The translations under genes were made by a program, and so were the position numbers. Shown one piece after another: positions 44,497-53,402 of a stretch of 64,000 bases of DNA. Every line of letters starts with the position of its first letter. Position 1 is the stretch's first letter. The notes under the pieces were generated by a model. That model made no database searches. It saw only the letters and a list, made by a program, of their open reading frames with translations, and was not told where the DNA came from. The stretch is from Flavobacterium sp. NRK F7 (GTDB lineage Bacteria; Bacteroidota; Bacteroidia; Flavobacteriales; Flavobacteriaceae): NCBI RefSeq assembly GCF_024054195.1, contig NZ_JAMXLB010000001.1, positions 2,039,624-2,103,623 of the forward strand. The letters run 5' to 3'.

Positions 44497-45339
44497 TTAT
44501 TCTTCCGATTGATTTGAGGACATTTTTTCCCAAGCTTCCATTGTCATCACCACAAATTGATCCGATTTACAATCCCATAGGGAAACATATTTTTTTGAAA
44601 TGACAATATTGGACTCCCAATCGGTAAATTTTTCATACAACATGGTGGTACAAATATCGGTGGCTGTCATTATTTCTGAATATTCTGGTAAATGGGTATG
44701 CATCGCAGCTGTTGTTTTACTATTTGCATCACCATTAAAATTTTCATATTCAAGACGAATCATACCTGCGTGAAGCTTTGTTGTTTTTTTAAAAGTACCT
44801 TTTTTATCAAAAGTTAATAAATAATCGTTTCCAAAAATAACCACGCCATTCTTTGTTGATCCCGTTAAAACATATACTTTTTTCTCTCCATTACTAATAA
44901 GTGGCACTAAATTAAAATTGGTATCTGGATAGTATTTAAAAATGGTATCGGAATTAATAGCAACTAAAGCATTTTTTCGAAGGGTATATAAATCCTGTTC
45001 CAAAGATGTAAAATCTCTTTCTACTAAATCAAGATTTGCATTTTTAACTGCAAATGTCTTATCAAAGGAGATGGTTCCTATGACTTTCGGTTTTTCATCT
45101 TTTGAAAAGAAAATACATCTGGCTACTTCCTTATCAGAATAAGAAAAATAGCCACCCACAGATTCTCTTATAGGATAATTTTCCATAAAAATATCAGTAC
45201 CATACCAAGAAGCCATCTCAGATTCATAGAGTTTTTTACCTTCCATGAGCGTTGCATCTCTAAGTTTATCAATCTTACTTTGTGAAAAAGTAGTTATACT
45301 AGTAATTAGTAAAATGGAAGCGTAGAATAATTTTTTCAT
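44497..45339 (-). CDS. secreted protein of unknown function
   Basis: This is a 280-residue protein with a signal peptide (residues 1-19, cut near TFSQ-S). It is mostly beta and mixed, with MHTHLPEYSEIMTATDICTTMLY near residue 215; the His and Asp there might bind metal, but no family was recognised. It has no obvious operon partner; the genes around it on this strand are also short secreted proteins. Confidence 0.7.
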   Translation of the reverse strand: MKKLFYASILLITSITTFSQSKIDKLRDATLMEGKKLYESEMASWYGTDIFMENYPIRESVGGYFSYSDKEVARCIFFSKDEKPKVIGTISFDKTFAVKNANLDLVERDFTSLEQDLYTLRKNALVAINSDTIFKYYPDTNFNLVPLISNGEKKVYVLTGSTKNGVVIFGNDYLLTFDKKGTFKKTTKLHAGMIRLEYENFNGDANSKTTAAMHTHLPEYSEIMTATDICTTMLYEKFTDWESNIVISKKYVSLWDCKSDQFVVMTMEAWEKMSSNQSEE

Positions 45340-45394
45340 ATTAGTAGGTTCTGAGTTTTTTAATAGTGATTCTTTTATTGAAAATAATAAATGG

Positions 45395-46334
45395 CTAATG
45401 GGTCAATTTTATAGTTAGCTGATGCGTTAATTTTTTAAATTCTTGAACGGTCTCTTCATAATTAGAATTTGCCATACCATAAACAAGAAGAGCAATATCA
45501 TTTTTAATTAAAATAGTAATACAAGCGAGTTTCATTTTTGATTTATGTTCAAAATAAATTTCTGCTTCAATAGTATCATAATTATTAATACTTGTTTTGG
45601 AGATATTTTTGACTTCTTTCTTTACCATCCCTTGTTGGATTAATCCATTTACAAGATTTTCTAAAAAATCATCTTTTGACAGGGTTGTATTATTAGGTAC
45701 AGAGGTAACCAATACCATCGATTCGTCTGTATAAGAATCTTTAACGACACCATTTTCAGAAAAGATAAACATATTGGCTGTAGCTTTGGCAAATTTAAAT
45801 TTCGAATCAATTTTTTTCCACTTTAAATGCGCTCGATGCAAAGGGATCTACTTTTAAATTTGTATCGTACTTTATTTTCAATAAAGAAGCTTTAATTTCT
45901 GGTAAAATTTCATTCCTATCTTGCGTTAGGAATAGACACATAACCATTGCAGAAAAAGTATTGTCGCCAAATACTACCTGTAAGCTTTCATAACCATCTT
46001 GACCCTTAATGTGTGCCATTTTTGCTTTGTACCCATCGATTTTTAATTCTTCAAAATTTAAAACCGTTATACCTTTTTCTTCAAACTTAGATTTGGTATA
46101 CGTTAAGGCATTGGATTCATAATTACCACCTATTAAATCCATTACTTGAATCATGGTGTTTTCGTCTTTTTCTAAACCAATAATAGTTTTAGATTCCTTA
46201 AAACCTTTTGGAGGTAGAATAAAAAGTCGGGTTCCTTTAATATTAATATACCCATCTTCAATAGATTGGTTGGAACCAAAAACACAAGCGGTAAGGAATA
46301 GGAATAAAATTATTTTAATTTTCATTTTTTTCAT
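45395..46334 (-). pseudogene. secreted two-lobed protein, frameshifted in a poly-A run
   Basis: Two overlapping frames (45807-46334 and 45395-45841) read as one protein of about 312 residues once a single A is removed from the run of seven at 45811-45817. The first part has a signal peptide (TACVFGSN). The second part starts within the overlap at a TTG with no start-site features. Before the run the chain reads DPFASSAF; after it, IDSKFKFAKATANMF continues smoothly. It could be a real pseudogene, a phase-variable gene, a slippage site or a sequencing error. Confidence 0.72.
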
Positions 46335-46429
46335 TTTTATAGTAAGAAGTAAACTTTATCATGTGTACTGGTTTTCAAATATAAACTATTTTAAATAGTC
46401 AGAAATAAATTAGTTACTTAAAACAAAAC

Positions 46430-46580
46430 CTAAAAAGAATCCCAATCTATTTCAGTTTCTAAAATTTCTTTTGGAGGTATCATTTGAAAAGGCCTAATAA
46501 GTACTTCTTTTTTCTTTGAAATCGGTACATCCTATCAAATGAAGGATTAAAATTAGGATACTAAATTCAGACTTATTCAT
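46430..46580 (-). pseudogene. tiny lipoprotein gene, frameshifted in a poly-A run
   Basis: An ATG at 46580, overlapping the stop of the next gene upstream by 8 bp, opens a 28-residue frame with a good lipobox (HLIGC) that stops at 46494. Removing one A from the run of six at 46508-46513 extends it to about 49 residues, with the new end RPFQMIPPKEI then LETEIDWDSF, stopping at 46430. A short lipoprotein that was coupled to its neighbour is likely. Confidence 0.55.
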
Positions 46581-47073
46581 CATCAATTTTCAATAAATTA
46601 TTCGTTCTAAAATCGATTAAACTTCCCTTTTTTGTAGCATAATTACCTCTTATAGTTGTTGTTTTATGGTTTGTAAGGTTGGTTATTTTAATTCCAATTT
46701 CGGATGTGTCTTCAACAGCATAATAGGTATCATAGATTACGTATTGATAATTACCATTGGTAAAAGTAACATAATTTAAATCCATTCCTTCATTTTGAAT
46801 ACCACCTCCACGTGAATAATAGGAGTAGGTAAATTTACTCCAACTATCCTTGGTTGTATCGGGATATTCCAATTCAATAGTAGTAGCTGTACCAAAGCGA
46901 TAGATGAGGTATTGATTGTTTTTATCTTTCGCTAAAACAAGCTTTTTGCCTTTTTGAGTTTCAAAACTGTAGACTAATACTTCATTGGGTAAAATATAGT
47001 TTTGTGCAAAAAGGAGCGAACAAGAAAACAGCAGAAATAAAGTAATTAAAAGGGTATGTCTCTTTGGATTCAT
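46573..47073 (-). CDS. secreted protein of unknown function
   Basis: This is a 166-residue protein with a signal peptide (residues 1-24, cut near LFAQ-N). The mature part is beta-rich (YVTFTNGNYQYVIYDTYYAV) with an acidic end. I chose the ATG at 47073 since the signal peptide follows; the longer frame to 47127 has no such feature. The end overlaps the frameshifted small lipoprotein gene. Confidence 0.7.
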   Translation of the reverse strand: MNPKRHTLLITLFLLFSCSLLFAQNYILPNEVLVYSFETQKGKKLVLAKDKNNQYLIYRFGTATTIELEYPDTTKDSWSKFTYSYYSRGGGIQNEGMDLNYVTFTNGNYQYVIYDTYYAVEDTSEIGIKITNLTNHKTTTIRGNYATKKGSLIDFRTNNLLKIDDE

Positions 47074-47200
47074 AAATTGGATATAAAGGGAAATTGAATT
47101 TGTGGATTGCATTACTTCTATGAGCATATTTTTAAAATATAATTCTTCTTATATATTCATACAATAGCAAAATACAAACATAGCTTGGTTATTGATACCA

Positions 47201-47839
47201 TCATTTAGGATTACTAAAAGTATTTGCTTCTCTTTTTTCGAATTGTTTCGTATGTTCGTTTAAGATGTAAATTTCAGGTTTGCAAAAGGCACAATCGTTA
47301 TAATAAAAATTACCTTCTTCGGGAGGATTTACAAGAAGCATCCTACTATCTTTTTTAAATTCGGTACCCACTGCTGAGGTTGGAGCGTCATATATTTTCC
47401 CAGTTCTTCGATCAATTAGTACGTGCATTTGGCAAGGACTTCCGCAACCCCAAGTGACAAAAGTGTAATGTCCAGCAAAATGATTATCTGGGTTGTTATA
47501 ACTTTCTTTAATTCTTGTTCTGAATTGTTTTCCTAATTCATGTGAATTTAGGTCGAGTGGAGCCTTTAAATTTTCAAGTGTAACTTTAAAATCATCAAAT
47601 GATATATACGGTTCAAATTGGATTAGTACTTCTTTTATTTTATCTTTTTGAATAGTTGTATCTCCAAAAACAATCACATTTCCTTGTTGAAATATTGTAT
47701 CTATAACAGGTTCTGTAATTTTGGGTGCACTATTTAGTTTTATGGAATCTACTTTGGTTGCGGTAATTTCACTTTTATCCTTATCCTTACAACTAAAAAG
47801 CAAGAGAAGAGATATAAAAAAAGAGATGTTGAATTTCAT
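47201..47839 (-). CDS. lipoprotein with conserved Cys pairs
   Basis: This is a 212-residue protein with a lipobox (LLFSC, Cys17). The mature part has WGCGSPCQMHVLIDRRTGKIYDAP (near residue 130-153) and NDCAFCKPEIYIL (near 180), two close Cys pairs. These could bind metal or form disulfides. The family is not recognised. It stands alone. Confidence 0.72.
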   Translation of the reverse strand: MKFNISFFISLLLLFSCKDKDKSEITATKVDSIKLNSAPKITEPVIDTIFQQGNVIVFGDTTIQKDKIKEVLIQFEPYISFDDFKVTLENLKAPLDLNSHELGKQFRTRIKESYNNPDNHFAGHYTFVTWGCGSPCQMHVLIDRRTGKIYDAPTSAVGTEFKKDSRMLLVNPPEEGNFYYNDCAFCKPEIYILNEHTKQFEKREANTFSNPK

Positions 47840-47976
47840 GTGTATTTAATTTAGGTGTAGCTTTTACCATGCTAAGAATAGAAACTTCAACACCGATTAT
47901 TCTTTAGTTAAAGATAAAATTTCTTAAAAAATGTAAATAGTATTTTTGAAAAAAAATACAATTCCTAGAAATGATT

Positions 47977-48618
47977 TTACCACACATTTTTATTAATTCC
48001 AATAAGTTTTTTCATGACTTGATTGTATCGGTACATGATTCTTATTTTTTCACGGCTGGGTTCAAAAAAGTAATCGTATTTTATTCCATATTCATTTTCT
48101 ATTTCTTCAAACCTTTTTATGACATCTTCTTTTGGCCAATCAACTGCAATAGCAAGCAATCGTTTTTTTCCGTTTTGAAAATCTAATGCTGCTTGTTTTT
48201 CATTGTATTGTGCATAGAACTGGGGTTCGTTGATGGAATCTCGATAAACACTTATTTTTTTGTCAGATATTTTCAATTGTAAGGTGTCTTTGATTTGATT
48301 TAAAACGATTTCAAATTCTTCCTTGAATAATGGAAAAGATGCATTTACATAAATTTGAATAGAATCATTTTCTTTTGTTTTGAATTTAAAAATTCCTGTA
48401 GAATCCGTTTCAAGTTTTGATATATGATTGTTTTGAACTATTTCAATAGAATGTACGCGATTTGTCAAGTTCTTAATTGTTTGATTGGGGAAAGACTCGA
48501 GTACTTTCCAATCACTTTCTATTGATTTATAAAATGCTACTTTACCAACAATTTCTTTTTGAGAAAAAAGATTGAATTGGGAAATCAAAAAGGTTACTAT
48601 GAAGAGTATTTTTTTCAA
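47977..48618 (-). CDS. secreted protein with a carboxypeptidase-regulatory-like fold
   Basis: This is a 213-residue protein with a signal peptide (residues 1-19, cut near LFSQ-K). A beta region at about residues 22-105 with LETDSTGIFKFKTKENDSIQIYV resembles the CarboxypepD_reg-like fold often found in Bacteroidetes surface proteins. The C-terminal half is helical and charged. Function is unknown. A short piece of a spacer repeat (47907-47925) precedes its stop side. Confidence 0.66.
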   Translation of the reverse strand: MKKILFIVTFLISQFNLFSQKEIVGKVAFYKSIESDWKVLESFPNQTIKNLTNRVHSIEIVQNNHISKLETDSTGIFKFKTKENDSIQIYVNASFPLFKEEFEIVLNQIKDTLQLKISDKKISVYRDSINEPQFYAQYNEKQAALDFQNGKKRLLAIAVDWPKEDVIKRFEEIENEYGIKYDYFFEPSREKIRIMYRYNQVMKKLIGINKNVW

Positions 48619-48680
48619 AGGGTTTAACTTTTAGTAAATAGGTGCTTTTTAAAACCGATTGTTTTGTAAAATTATAGTAT

Positions 48681-48788
48681 TTATTCCAATTCAAGCCATA
48701 ATCGAGTATTGAAATAAAATCCTTCACCATCCTTTCGACTTCTTTCAAAGATATCAATTCCAAATTTTTTAAATACGATTTCTTTCAT
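48681..48788 (-). pseudogene. C-terminal relic of a gene like 59135-59611
   Basis: A 35-residue frame ends with RKDGEGFYFNTRLWLELE and a stop. The intact gene at 59135-59611 ends with QADGEGFYFNTQLWFELE. The nucleotides also align along the last 60 bases. No start-side part of the gene is present, so this is a truncated relic. Confidence 0.7.
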
Positions 48789-48849
48789 AGTTTTTGAATA
48801 ACATTACGAGTTATTATACCAAAATTACTCTATTTTAGCAATGATTTCA

Positions 48850-49374
48850 TTATAAAAATTGCTTCATTAGGTACAGTATTAAAAATAATCCTAAACTTAA
48901 ATACCAAGATTTCCGATTTACTTTATTCAGAATTCTAATAGGTTTGGTAGATAAAAGTACTAGTACACTCCAACTTAACAAAAATCCAATTCCTCCATAA
49001 ATTTGAAGCCAATAATCAGGGTAAATGTTTGATTTTGTTACTTCTATAATTCTAAAAAATATAGTTTTTGTTATGTTTAGAGTTAGAATAACCCAACAAC
49101 TATAACTGAAAATCCATCCTAATCTTTTTTCTTTTAGGATGAAAATGGGAGAAATAATGAGTAAAATACTAGTTAATAATTGAGATTGATGATGTAAGAA
49201 TAAATAGAAATATGTACTATGAATTTCAGAAATTTCATTTTTGGCAGCTAATTCTATCGAATAATTACTCAGCTGAATACTCAGTTGTACAAGAAAATAA
49301 CTAATTCCGAATCCTATAATTAGGTTTATAATGGCAATTGCGAGATTTATTTTTTTCCAAATAGGTTGCATCAA
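48850..49374 (-). CDS. membrane protein of unknown function
   Basis: This is a 174-residue protein with four membrane segments (about residues 9-32, 58-80, 86-108 and 125-145) and a fifth near the end. No motif was recognised. The downstream flank ends with TTTTAGCAATG, but no clear partner was seen upstream, so cassette boxes are not assigned. Function is unknown. Confidence 0.66.
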   Translation of the reverse strand: MMQPIWKKINLAIAIINLIIGFGISYFLVQLSIQLSNYSIELAAKNEISEIHSTYFYLFLHHQSQLLTSILLIISPIFILKEKRLGWIFSYSCWVILTLNITKTIFFRIIEVTKSNIYPDYWLQIYGGIGFLLSWSVLVLLSTKPIRILNKVNRKSWYLSLGLFLILYLMKQFL

Positions 49375-49508
49375 ATTCTTTTTAAGGTTACAAAGTTTAT
49401 AAATTTTTAGTCACTTTAAAACCGATTACTTTATTTCATCCGTTCAGCTTTCAGTCTCACATTTGTTAAAGATAAAATTTTTGGTAAAATGGTTGTTACC
49501 AACTCTTT

Positions 49509-50057
49509 TTACTTATCAAATAATCCACCAGCTGTGAATACTCCTTTTTTCTTTTGGTTAAACAACTCTTCAATGCTTTCACCATGGCTTCCTTTCCAAG
49601 TTCCTTTTTTTGTTTTTTGCACAGGATCAAATTGGTATTTCTGATGATAGAAATACCCTTTTTCCTTATTTAAAGAAAGGTATAAGAGTACGTAGTCATA
49701 GTTTTCAAATCCAGGTCTTCCATAATGGTCATAAGCCACAAATTCAATCGTATCTGTCTTTAAGTCATTGAATACATTTTGCACCACCTTATATTTGTTT
49801 TTAAAACCATGATCTATAACATAGGATACAGTTCTAATACTATCTCCAGTGATCGAGTCTATTTTAATTTCTGTATTATTTTCATTGGGATCAAATTCCA
49901 TTACAGCAATTTTTTCTCCAATAAAAGCATAAAGATTGACAGCCTCATCGTTCTCTTGAAACCCAGATTTTGCTACCTTTTGAGTTGATTTACAACTCAT
50001 CAGCAATAGTAAGATTCCGAGAATGGTATAGGTATGATTCGTATTTTTAAATGTCAT
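49509..50057 (-). CDS. lipoprotein of unknown function
   Basis: This is a 182-residue protein with a lipobox (LLMSC, Cys22). The mature part includes DHYGRPGFENYDYVLLYLSL near residue 110. No family was recognised. Weak unit boxes flank it: GTTACCAACTC after the gene (49495-49505, plus strand) and GAGTTAGTAAT before it (50071-50081), which pair at 9 of 11 positions. It may be the first recognisable unit of the array. Confidence 0.7.
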   Translation of the reverse strand: MTFKNTNHTYTILGILLLLMSCKSTQKVAKSGFQENDEAVNLYAFIGEKIAVMEFDPNENNTEIKIDSITGDSIRTVSYVIDHGFKNKYKVVQNVFNDLKTDTIEFVAYDHYGRPGFENYDYVLLYLSLNKEKGYFYHQKYQFDPVQKTKKGTWKGSHGESIEELFNQKKKGVFTAGGLFDK

Positions 50058-50070
50058 GAAATTATTTAGT

Positions 50071-50125
50071 GAGTTAGTAATAGGGAAATTAGTAATACTT
50101 ATTGAAACAAAACGCTATTGTACAC
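50071..50125 (-). repeat. short, degenerate inter-cassette spacer
   Basis: This lies between the box GAGTTAGTAAT (50071-50081) and CGCTATTGTACAC (ending 50125). It keeps the CGCTNTT signature that precedes most stop codons in the array. No long arms are visible. Confidence 0.45.
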
Positions 50126-50128
50126 TCT

Positions 50129-50680
50129 TTATTTTAGCTTTTCCCAACCGTTTACTGTTTTTTTATAATAATAAAAGTTGTCTAATCCAGTTCCACAATA
50201 CAGAAAAGGTTTGTAACGATAATCTTCTATAACTGCAATTTTTGTTTTTGGATTGTAAATTGGAAAGGAAACATTATGTACATATTCATTATTAAACTTG
50301 GTACTCCATAATTTTTCCAAATCAATTGAGTCGTTCACTTTAAAAAATGAATCAAATTCCTCGCAGTCTATCACTTTTATATTTTTTATTTTGTCAGTTT
50401 TCCAATACTCTTTCGAAAATACGGGAATCAATATTTTTCTAAACGGCATATTTAGTAAGGAGTCAGTTCCAAAATAGGTGTGCTGGTATTCAGGTGTTTT
50501 AAGAATTCTATTGTTCCAATAAATTATAAAATCTGAATCGTATCGATTTAATTTTTCAAGAAAATGGGTGTTTATCAATTCGTAAGCCTCTTCTTCAGAA
50601 AATTCATAAATAATTTTTGGCTCTTTATCGTTACAGCTAAAAAGAAGTAAGGAAATAAATAGGATAGTTAGTTTTTTCAA
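50129..50680 (-). CDS. lipoprotein of unknown function
   Basis: This is a 183-residue protein with a lipobox (LLFSC, Cys16). The mature part is rich in aromatic residues (FIIYWNNRIL; FLYCGTGLDNFYYYKK). It is possibly a small beta protein; no family was recognised. The downstream flank has the CGCTATTGTACAC box; no clear partner was found upstream. Confidence 0.7.
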   Translation of the reverse strand: MKKLTILFISLLLFSCNDKEPKIIYEFSEEEAYELINTHFLEKLNRYDSDFIIYWNNRILKTPEYQHTYFGTDSLLNMPFRKILIPVFSKEYWKTDKIKNIKVIDCEEFDSFFKVNDSIDLEKLWSTKFNNEYVHNVSFPIYNPKTKIAVIEDYRYKPFLYCGTGLDNFYYYKKTVNGWEKLK

Positions 50681-50700
50681 TTTTTTGCAAATGTTTCAGT

Positions 50701-50843
50701 TATGAATAGTTGCGCGACGTAGCACTTAACTTTACAAGTACACACCAAACTGACATGAGAGTAGCAAACTAGCGCATGCAAACTAGCAAGAATTTTCAGA
50801 AGTAGGAGAGAACAAAGAATTACTAATAGTCATTGTTGGCAAA
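50701..50843 (-). repeat. inter-cassette spacer with the AATTTTCAGAAGTAGG block
   Basis: The right end is TGTTGGCAAA (50834-50843), the inverse of TTTGCCAACA before gene 50850-51485. The stretch 50791-50840 (AATTTTCAGAAGTAGG, GAGAAC, AATTACT, ATTGTT) recurs at 60234-60280. Confidence 0.55.
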
Positions 50844-50849
50844 TCGTTT

Positions 50850-51485
50850 TTATTGTTTTTTATACTTATAAATTCTGTAACCATTTTTTTGGTCAAAACC
50901 ATCTGGCATATAACCTGCTTTTAATATTCCAACCGCAATTATTGCCATATTCATTCCTACAGGGTCATTTAATTCATCTGAAATCCATAAAGTCTCTTCT
51001 GAATTCTCAAAGTTGTCTTGAACAAATTTTCTTGCTTCATCAAGGTTTTTTAAAGGCGTTCTATTGATTTTCTGTTCAGATGTTCCGTTTATTCTGTCTT
51101 TGAATTCTGTTCCCGATATCTTGTCAATTCGAGACAACATCATTGAATAATACGGTTCCAATTCTTCTCCAACATTTGGTTCTCCCAATTTCTTAATGAG
51201 TATTTCAAAATTTGGGTTGTCTTTAAAATTGTGCAACCGTTTTAAGGCTGCAAAACGCACATTCTTGTCAGAATCAAATAGGACTGCATAATAAATTAGA
51301 TAAAAAAAGTTTGGGTCACCTTTGTCGCCCAACATCATAATATCTCCCATTCGTTCCTTATCGTTTCTATTTGCAAATTTCCGAATGGATTCTTTTCCGC
51401 TGTCAGTTAAATTTAATCCGACATCCGCAAAATCAATTTTAAGCGCTTTATTTTTCTTACTAAATATTTTATCAAAAAATCCCAT
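50850..51485 (-). CDS. HEAT-repeat-like cytosolic protein (cassette gene)
   Basis: This is a 211-residue protein with no signal peptide. An amphipathic start MGFFDKIFSKKN precedes a helical middle with HEAT-like pattern (DKNVRFAALKRLHNFKDN near residue 71) and a small C-terminal part. The unit boxes TGTTGGCAAA (50834-50843) and TTTGCCAACA (51508-51517) match perfectly over 10 bases. Function is unknown. Confidence 0.72.
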   Translation of the reverse strand: MGFFDKIFSKKNKALKIDFADVGLNLTDSGKESIRKFANRNDKERMGDIMMLGDKGDPNFFYLIYYAVLFDSDKNVRFAALKRLHNFKDNPNFEILIKKLGEPNVGEELEPYYSMMLSRIDKISGTEFKDRINGTSEQKINRTPLKNLDEARKFVQDNFENSEETLWISDELNDPVGMNMAIIAVGILKAGYMPDGFDQKNGYRIYKYKKQ

Positions 51486-51507
51486 TAAATTCTGTTTTGT
51501 TTAAATG

Positions 51508-51640
51508 TTTGCCAACATTTCGCGGCTTTGAAAGGTTACGAGCTTCATGACCGCGGACTTTCTACTAAGATAAAATTTATTTCGAGAAATAAACCTGTAT
51601 CTACTACTAAATTCGCAATCTTGCCAAACCACTGTTAGCA
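51508..51640 (-). repeat. inter-cassette attC-like spacer
   Basis: Left box TTTGCCAACA (51508-51517), right box GTTAGCA (51634-51640). Short arms CGCGG/CCGCG (51521-51555) and an AGGTTACGAGCTTCATGACC block (51533-51552) shared with three other spacers. The last part, TTCGCAATCTTGCCAAAC, recurs before the stop of 57811-58503. Confidence 0.6.
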
Positions 51641-51656
51641 ACTGCTCTTTTTTCTG

Positions 51657-52700
51657 TTAGGGGTTAAACTTTTCAAATGTTTGACCGTTAAATGTATATG
51701 CCCCGTTCTCGTGTGTTCCAAGCCAAAGGTTACCATTGTTGTCTTTGTAAATGCTAAATAGCGTAATGTCTTGTGAATTATCTAGAACGGCATAATGCGT
51801 AATTTTCGTCCCGTCGTATTTCCAAACACCATTTCGATAAGTTACAAACCATAAATTATCAGTATTGTCTTTTACTGTTGATAGATACTCATTTAGGCCA
51901 CTTGTTTTTTGTCCATCTAAACTGCCTATGCCTTCGTGTCTTGTATAAAACGTATTGCTATTTAATGTTAGGCTGTCATAAACACGATAACGGTTTTCGG
52001 TATTGAACCAAAAGTCACCATTTTTATCTTCTGTAATAGAACGCACTCCGTTAGCTCCTTCGTTACGAAACTCGGTCACATCTTCTTCGGTTATCCAATC
52101 AAACGATTTTCCATCATATCGGCAAACACCAACAGGGTTTGTACCAAACCAAATATTTCCTTTGATGTCTTTGTAAATACTATAGACTCCGAAAGGATTG
52201 GGCAGATTTGGTGGCTTAGGCAACTGCAATTGATGTAACGTTGTACCGTCATACCGATACACGTAATTTTCCAAATCATACGTATGTTTAAACCATAAAT
52301 CGGTGGCTTTAAGTTGCCAATCATTGCTAGGAATTGGAGCTAATGTTTTAAATGTATTTCCGTCAAACTTAACAATGGTTGGTTTTGGATATAAGCTGGT
52401 GAAGTATAGCGCACCAGATGCATCTTGTTGTATTTCATCAATTCTATTGTTTGGCAAACCGTGCTTTGTGGTGTAATTTATCAATTTCTTTCCATCATAT
52501 CTATAAACTCCTGTTTCCCAACTTCCAAACCAATAAACATTTTTCTGGTCTTGGTAAACAACCATTATATTGCTGCCCAGTTCCTTTACTGTGTCGCCAT
52601 TTACAAATGCGTTTGAGTTATTTTTCTTATCAGTTGTCTGGCCATTGCATGAAGTCAACAGCGATACAATGCTAAAAAATAAAAGTAGGTTGGTTTTCAT
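51657..52700 (-). CDS. propeller lipoprotein (cassette gene)
   Basis: This is a 347-residue protein with a lipobox (SLLTSC, Cys18). Repeats with D-x-x-G-x-x-W/Y-F cores (DIKGNIWFGTN, DKNGDFWFNT, DNTDNLWFVT, DNNGNLWLGT) make a beta-propeller of the two-component-regulator type. No kinase part is attached. It is related in plan to 39905-40975. Box GTTAGCAACTG follows it (51634-51644); the upstream partner AGTTGTTGCTATCG (52736-52749) is degenerate. Confidence 0.83.
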   Translation of the reverse strand: MKTNLLLFFSIVSLLTSCNGQTTDKKNNSNAFVNGDTVKELGSNIMVVYQDQKNVYWFGSWETGVYRYDGKKLINYTTKHGLPNNRIDEIQQDASGALYFTSLYPKPTIVKFDGNTFKTLAPIPSNDWQLKATDLWFKHTYDLENYVYRYDGTTLHQLQLPKPPNLPNPFGVYSIYKDIKGNIWFGTNPVGVCRYDGKSFDWITEEDVTEFRNEGANGVRSITEDKNGDFWFNTENRYRVYDSLTLNSNTFYTRHEGIGSLDGQKTSGLNEYLSTVKDNTDNLWFVTYRNGVWKYDGTKITHYAVLDNSQDITLFSIYKDNNGNLWLGTHENGAYTFNGQTFEKFNP

Positions 52701-52735
52701 TGTCGTACTGTTTAATTGTTACAAGGTCTTTTCAG

Positions 52736-52877
52736 AGTTGTTGCTATCGTTCCAATGCTTGATCAGGTTGCGAGCTTCGCAACCAATTATTTTCTGTTAA
52801 AGATAAAATTTCTTGTGAAATATAATAGTCATTTTAATGCTAAATTCTAAGTCTCAACAAAGGCTTTTTAGCAATAG
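52736..52877 (-). repeat. inter-cassette spacer with a GGTTGCGA hairpin
   Basis: Between AGTTGTTGCTATCG (52736-52749) and TTTTAGCAATAG (ending 52877). It contains the perfect hairpin GGTTGCGA-GCT-TCGCAACC (52766-52784), followed by GTTAAAGATAAAATTTCTTG (52796-52815), a block seen in at least five other gaps. Confidence 0.6.
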
Positions 52878-52880
52878 TTT

Positions 52881-53222
52881 TTATTTTTTGGCATTTATTT
52901 TCCTTGATAAATTTTCAAATACAGTTTTCAAACAAATATCCTCAGTATACTCAAATATTTCCAATAAGATTGTAACACTTTCAGTATTCCAAGCAGAATT
53001 AACGAACCCGTTTTTTTGGTAACGATTCAATAATTTTGTCAAGTTATCTTTTGAAGTTTCACCCCCAATTTCATTTTCCAATTCGAGAATAAATTCGTTT
53101 AAGTCATAGAGAGGTTTTATCCAATCTCTTTCTGCTTCAAGAATTCTTTCCGCTATTAATAAGTCTGTTTTATTTTCTAAAGCTTTATTTTCAACAATAT
53201 CAAATAGAATGTCAAAAGTCAT
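52881..53222 (-). CDS. small helical protein (cassette gene)
   Basis: This is a 113-residue soluble, mostly helical and acidic protein (ERILEAERDWIKPLYDLNEF; LELENEIGGETS). No family was recognised; the size and composition resemble immunity proteins, but that is a guess. The boxes are TTTAGCAATA after it and TACTGCTAAA before it (53241-53254), complementary but with TTT/AAA instead of GTT/AAC at both ends. Confidence 0.65.
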   Translation of the reverse strand: MTFDILFDIVENKALENKTDLLIAERILEAERDWIKPLYDLNEFILELENEIGGETSKDNLTKLLNRYQKNGFVNSAWNTESVTILLEIFEYTEDICLKTVFENLSRKINAKK

Positions 53223-53240
53223 TTCATTTACATTTTTTTA

Positions 53241-53402
53241 ATTACTGCTAAAGGTCTTATATAACCGTAAATTACAGATTTAAAGGTAATAATTTTTGAT
53301 TTAGCACCGACGTTAGCAATTCTGAGAGGATTCTAGCCTGCCTTGAGCTTTTCGAAGGGTAGTCTAACCCTCCGTAATTGCAGTTATACATTGTTAGGCA
53401 CA
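53241..53402 (-). repeat. inter-cassette attC-like spacer, right arm GTTATACATT
   Basis: Left box TACTGCTAAAGG, right box GTTAGGCACA (53393-53402). The right arm GCAGTTATACATTGTT matches GCGGTTATACATTATT at 62476-62491, so two different units share one right arm. The box contains the stop codon of the next gene (TAA, complement of 53394-53396). Confidence 0.6.

Noticed and set aside
48542..48763. A 73-residue frame on the minus strand
   Set aside because: It covers the gene-end relic in another frame; the relic frame aligns with 59135-59611 and this one does not.
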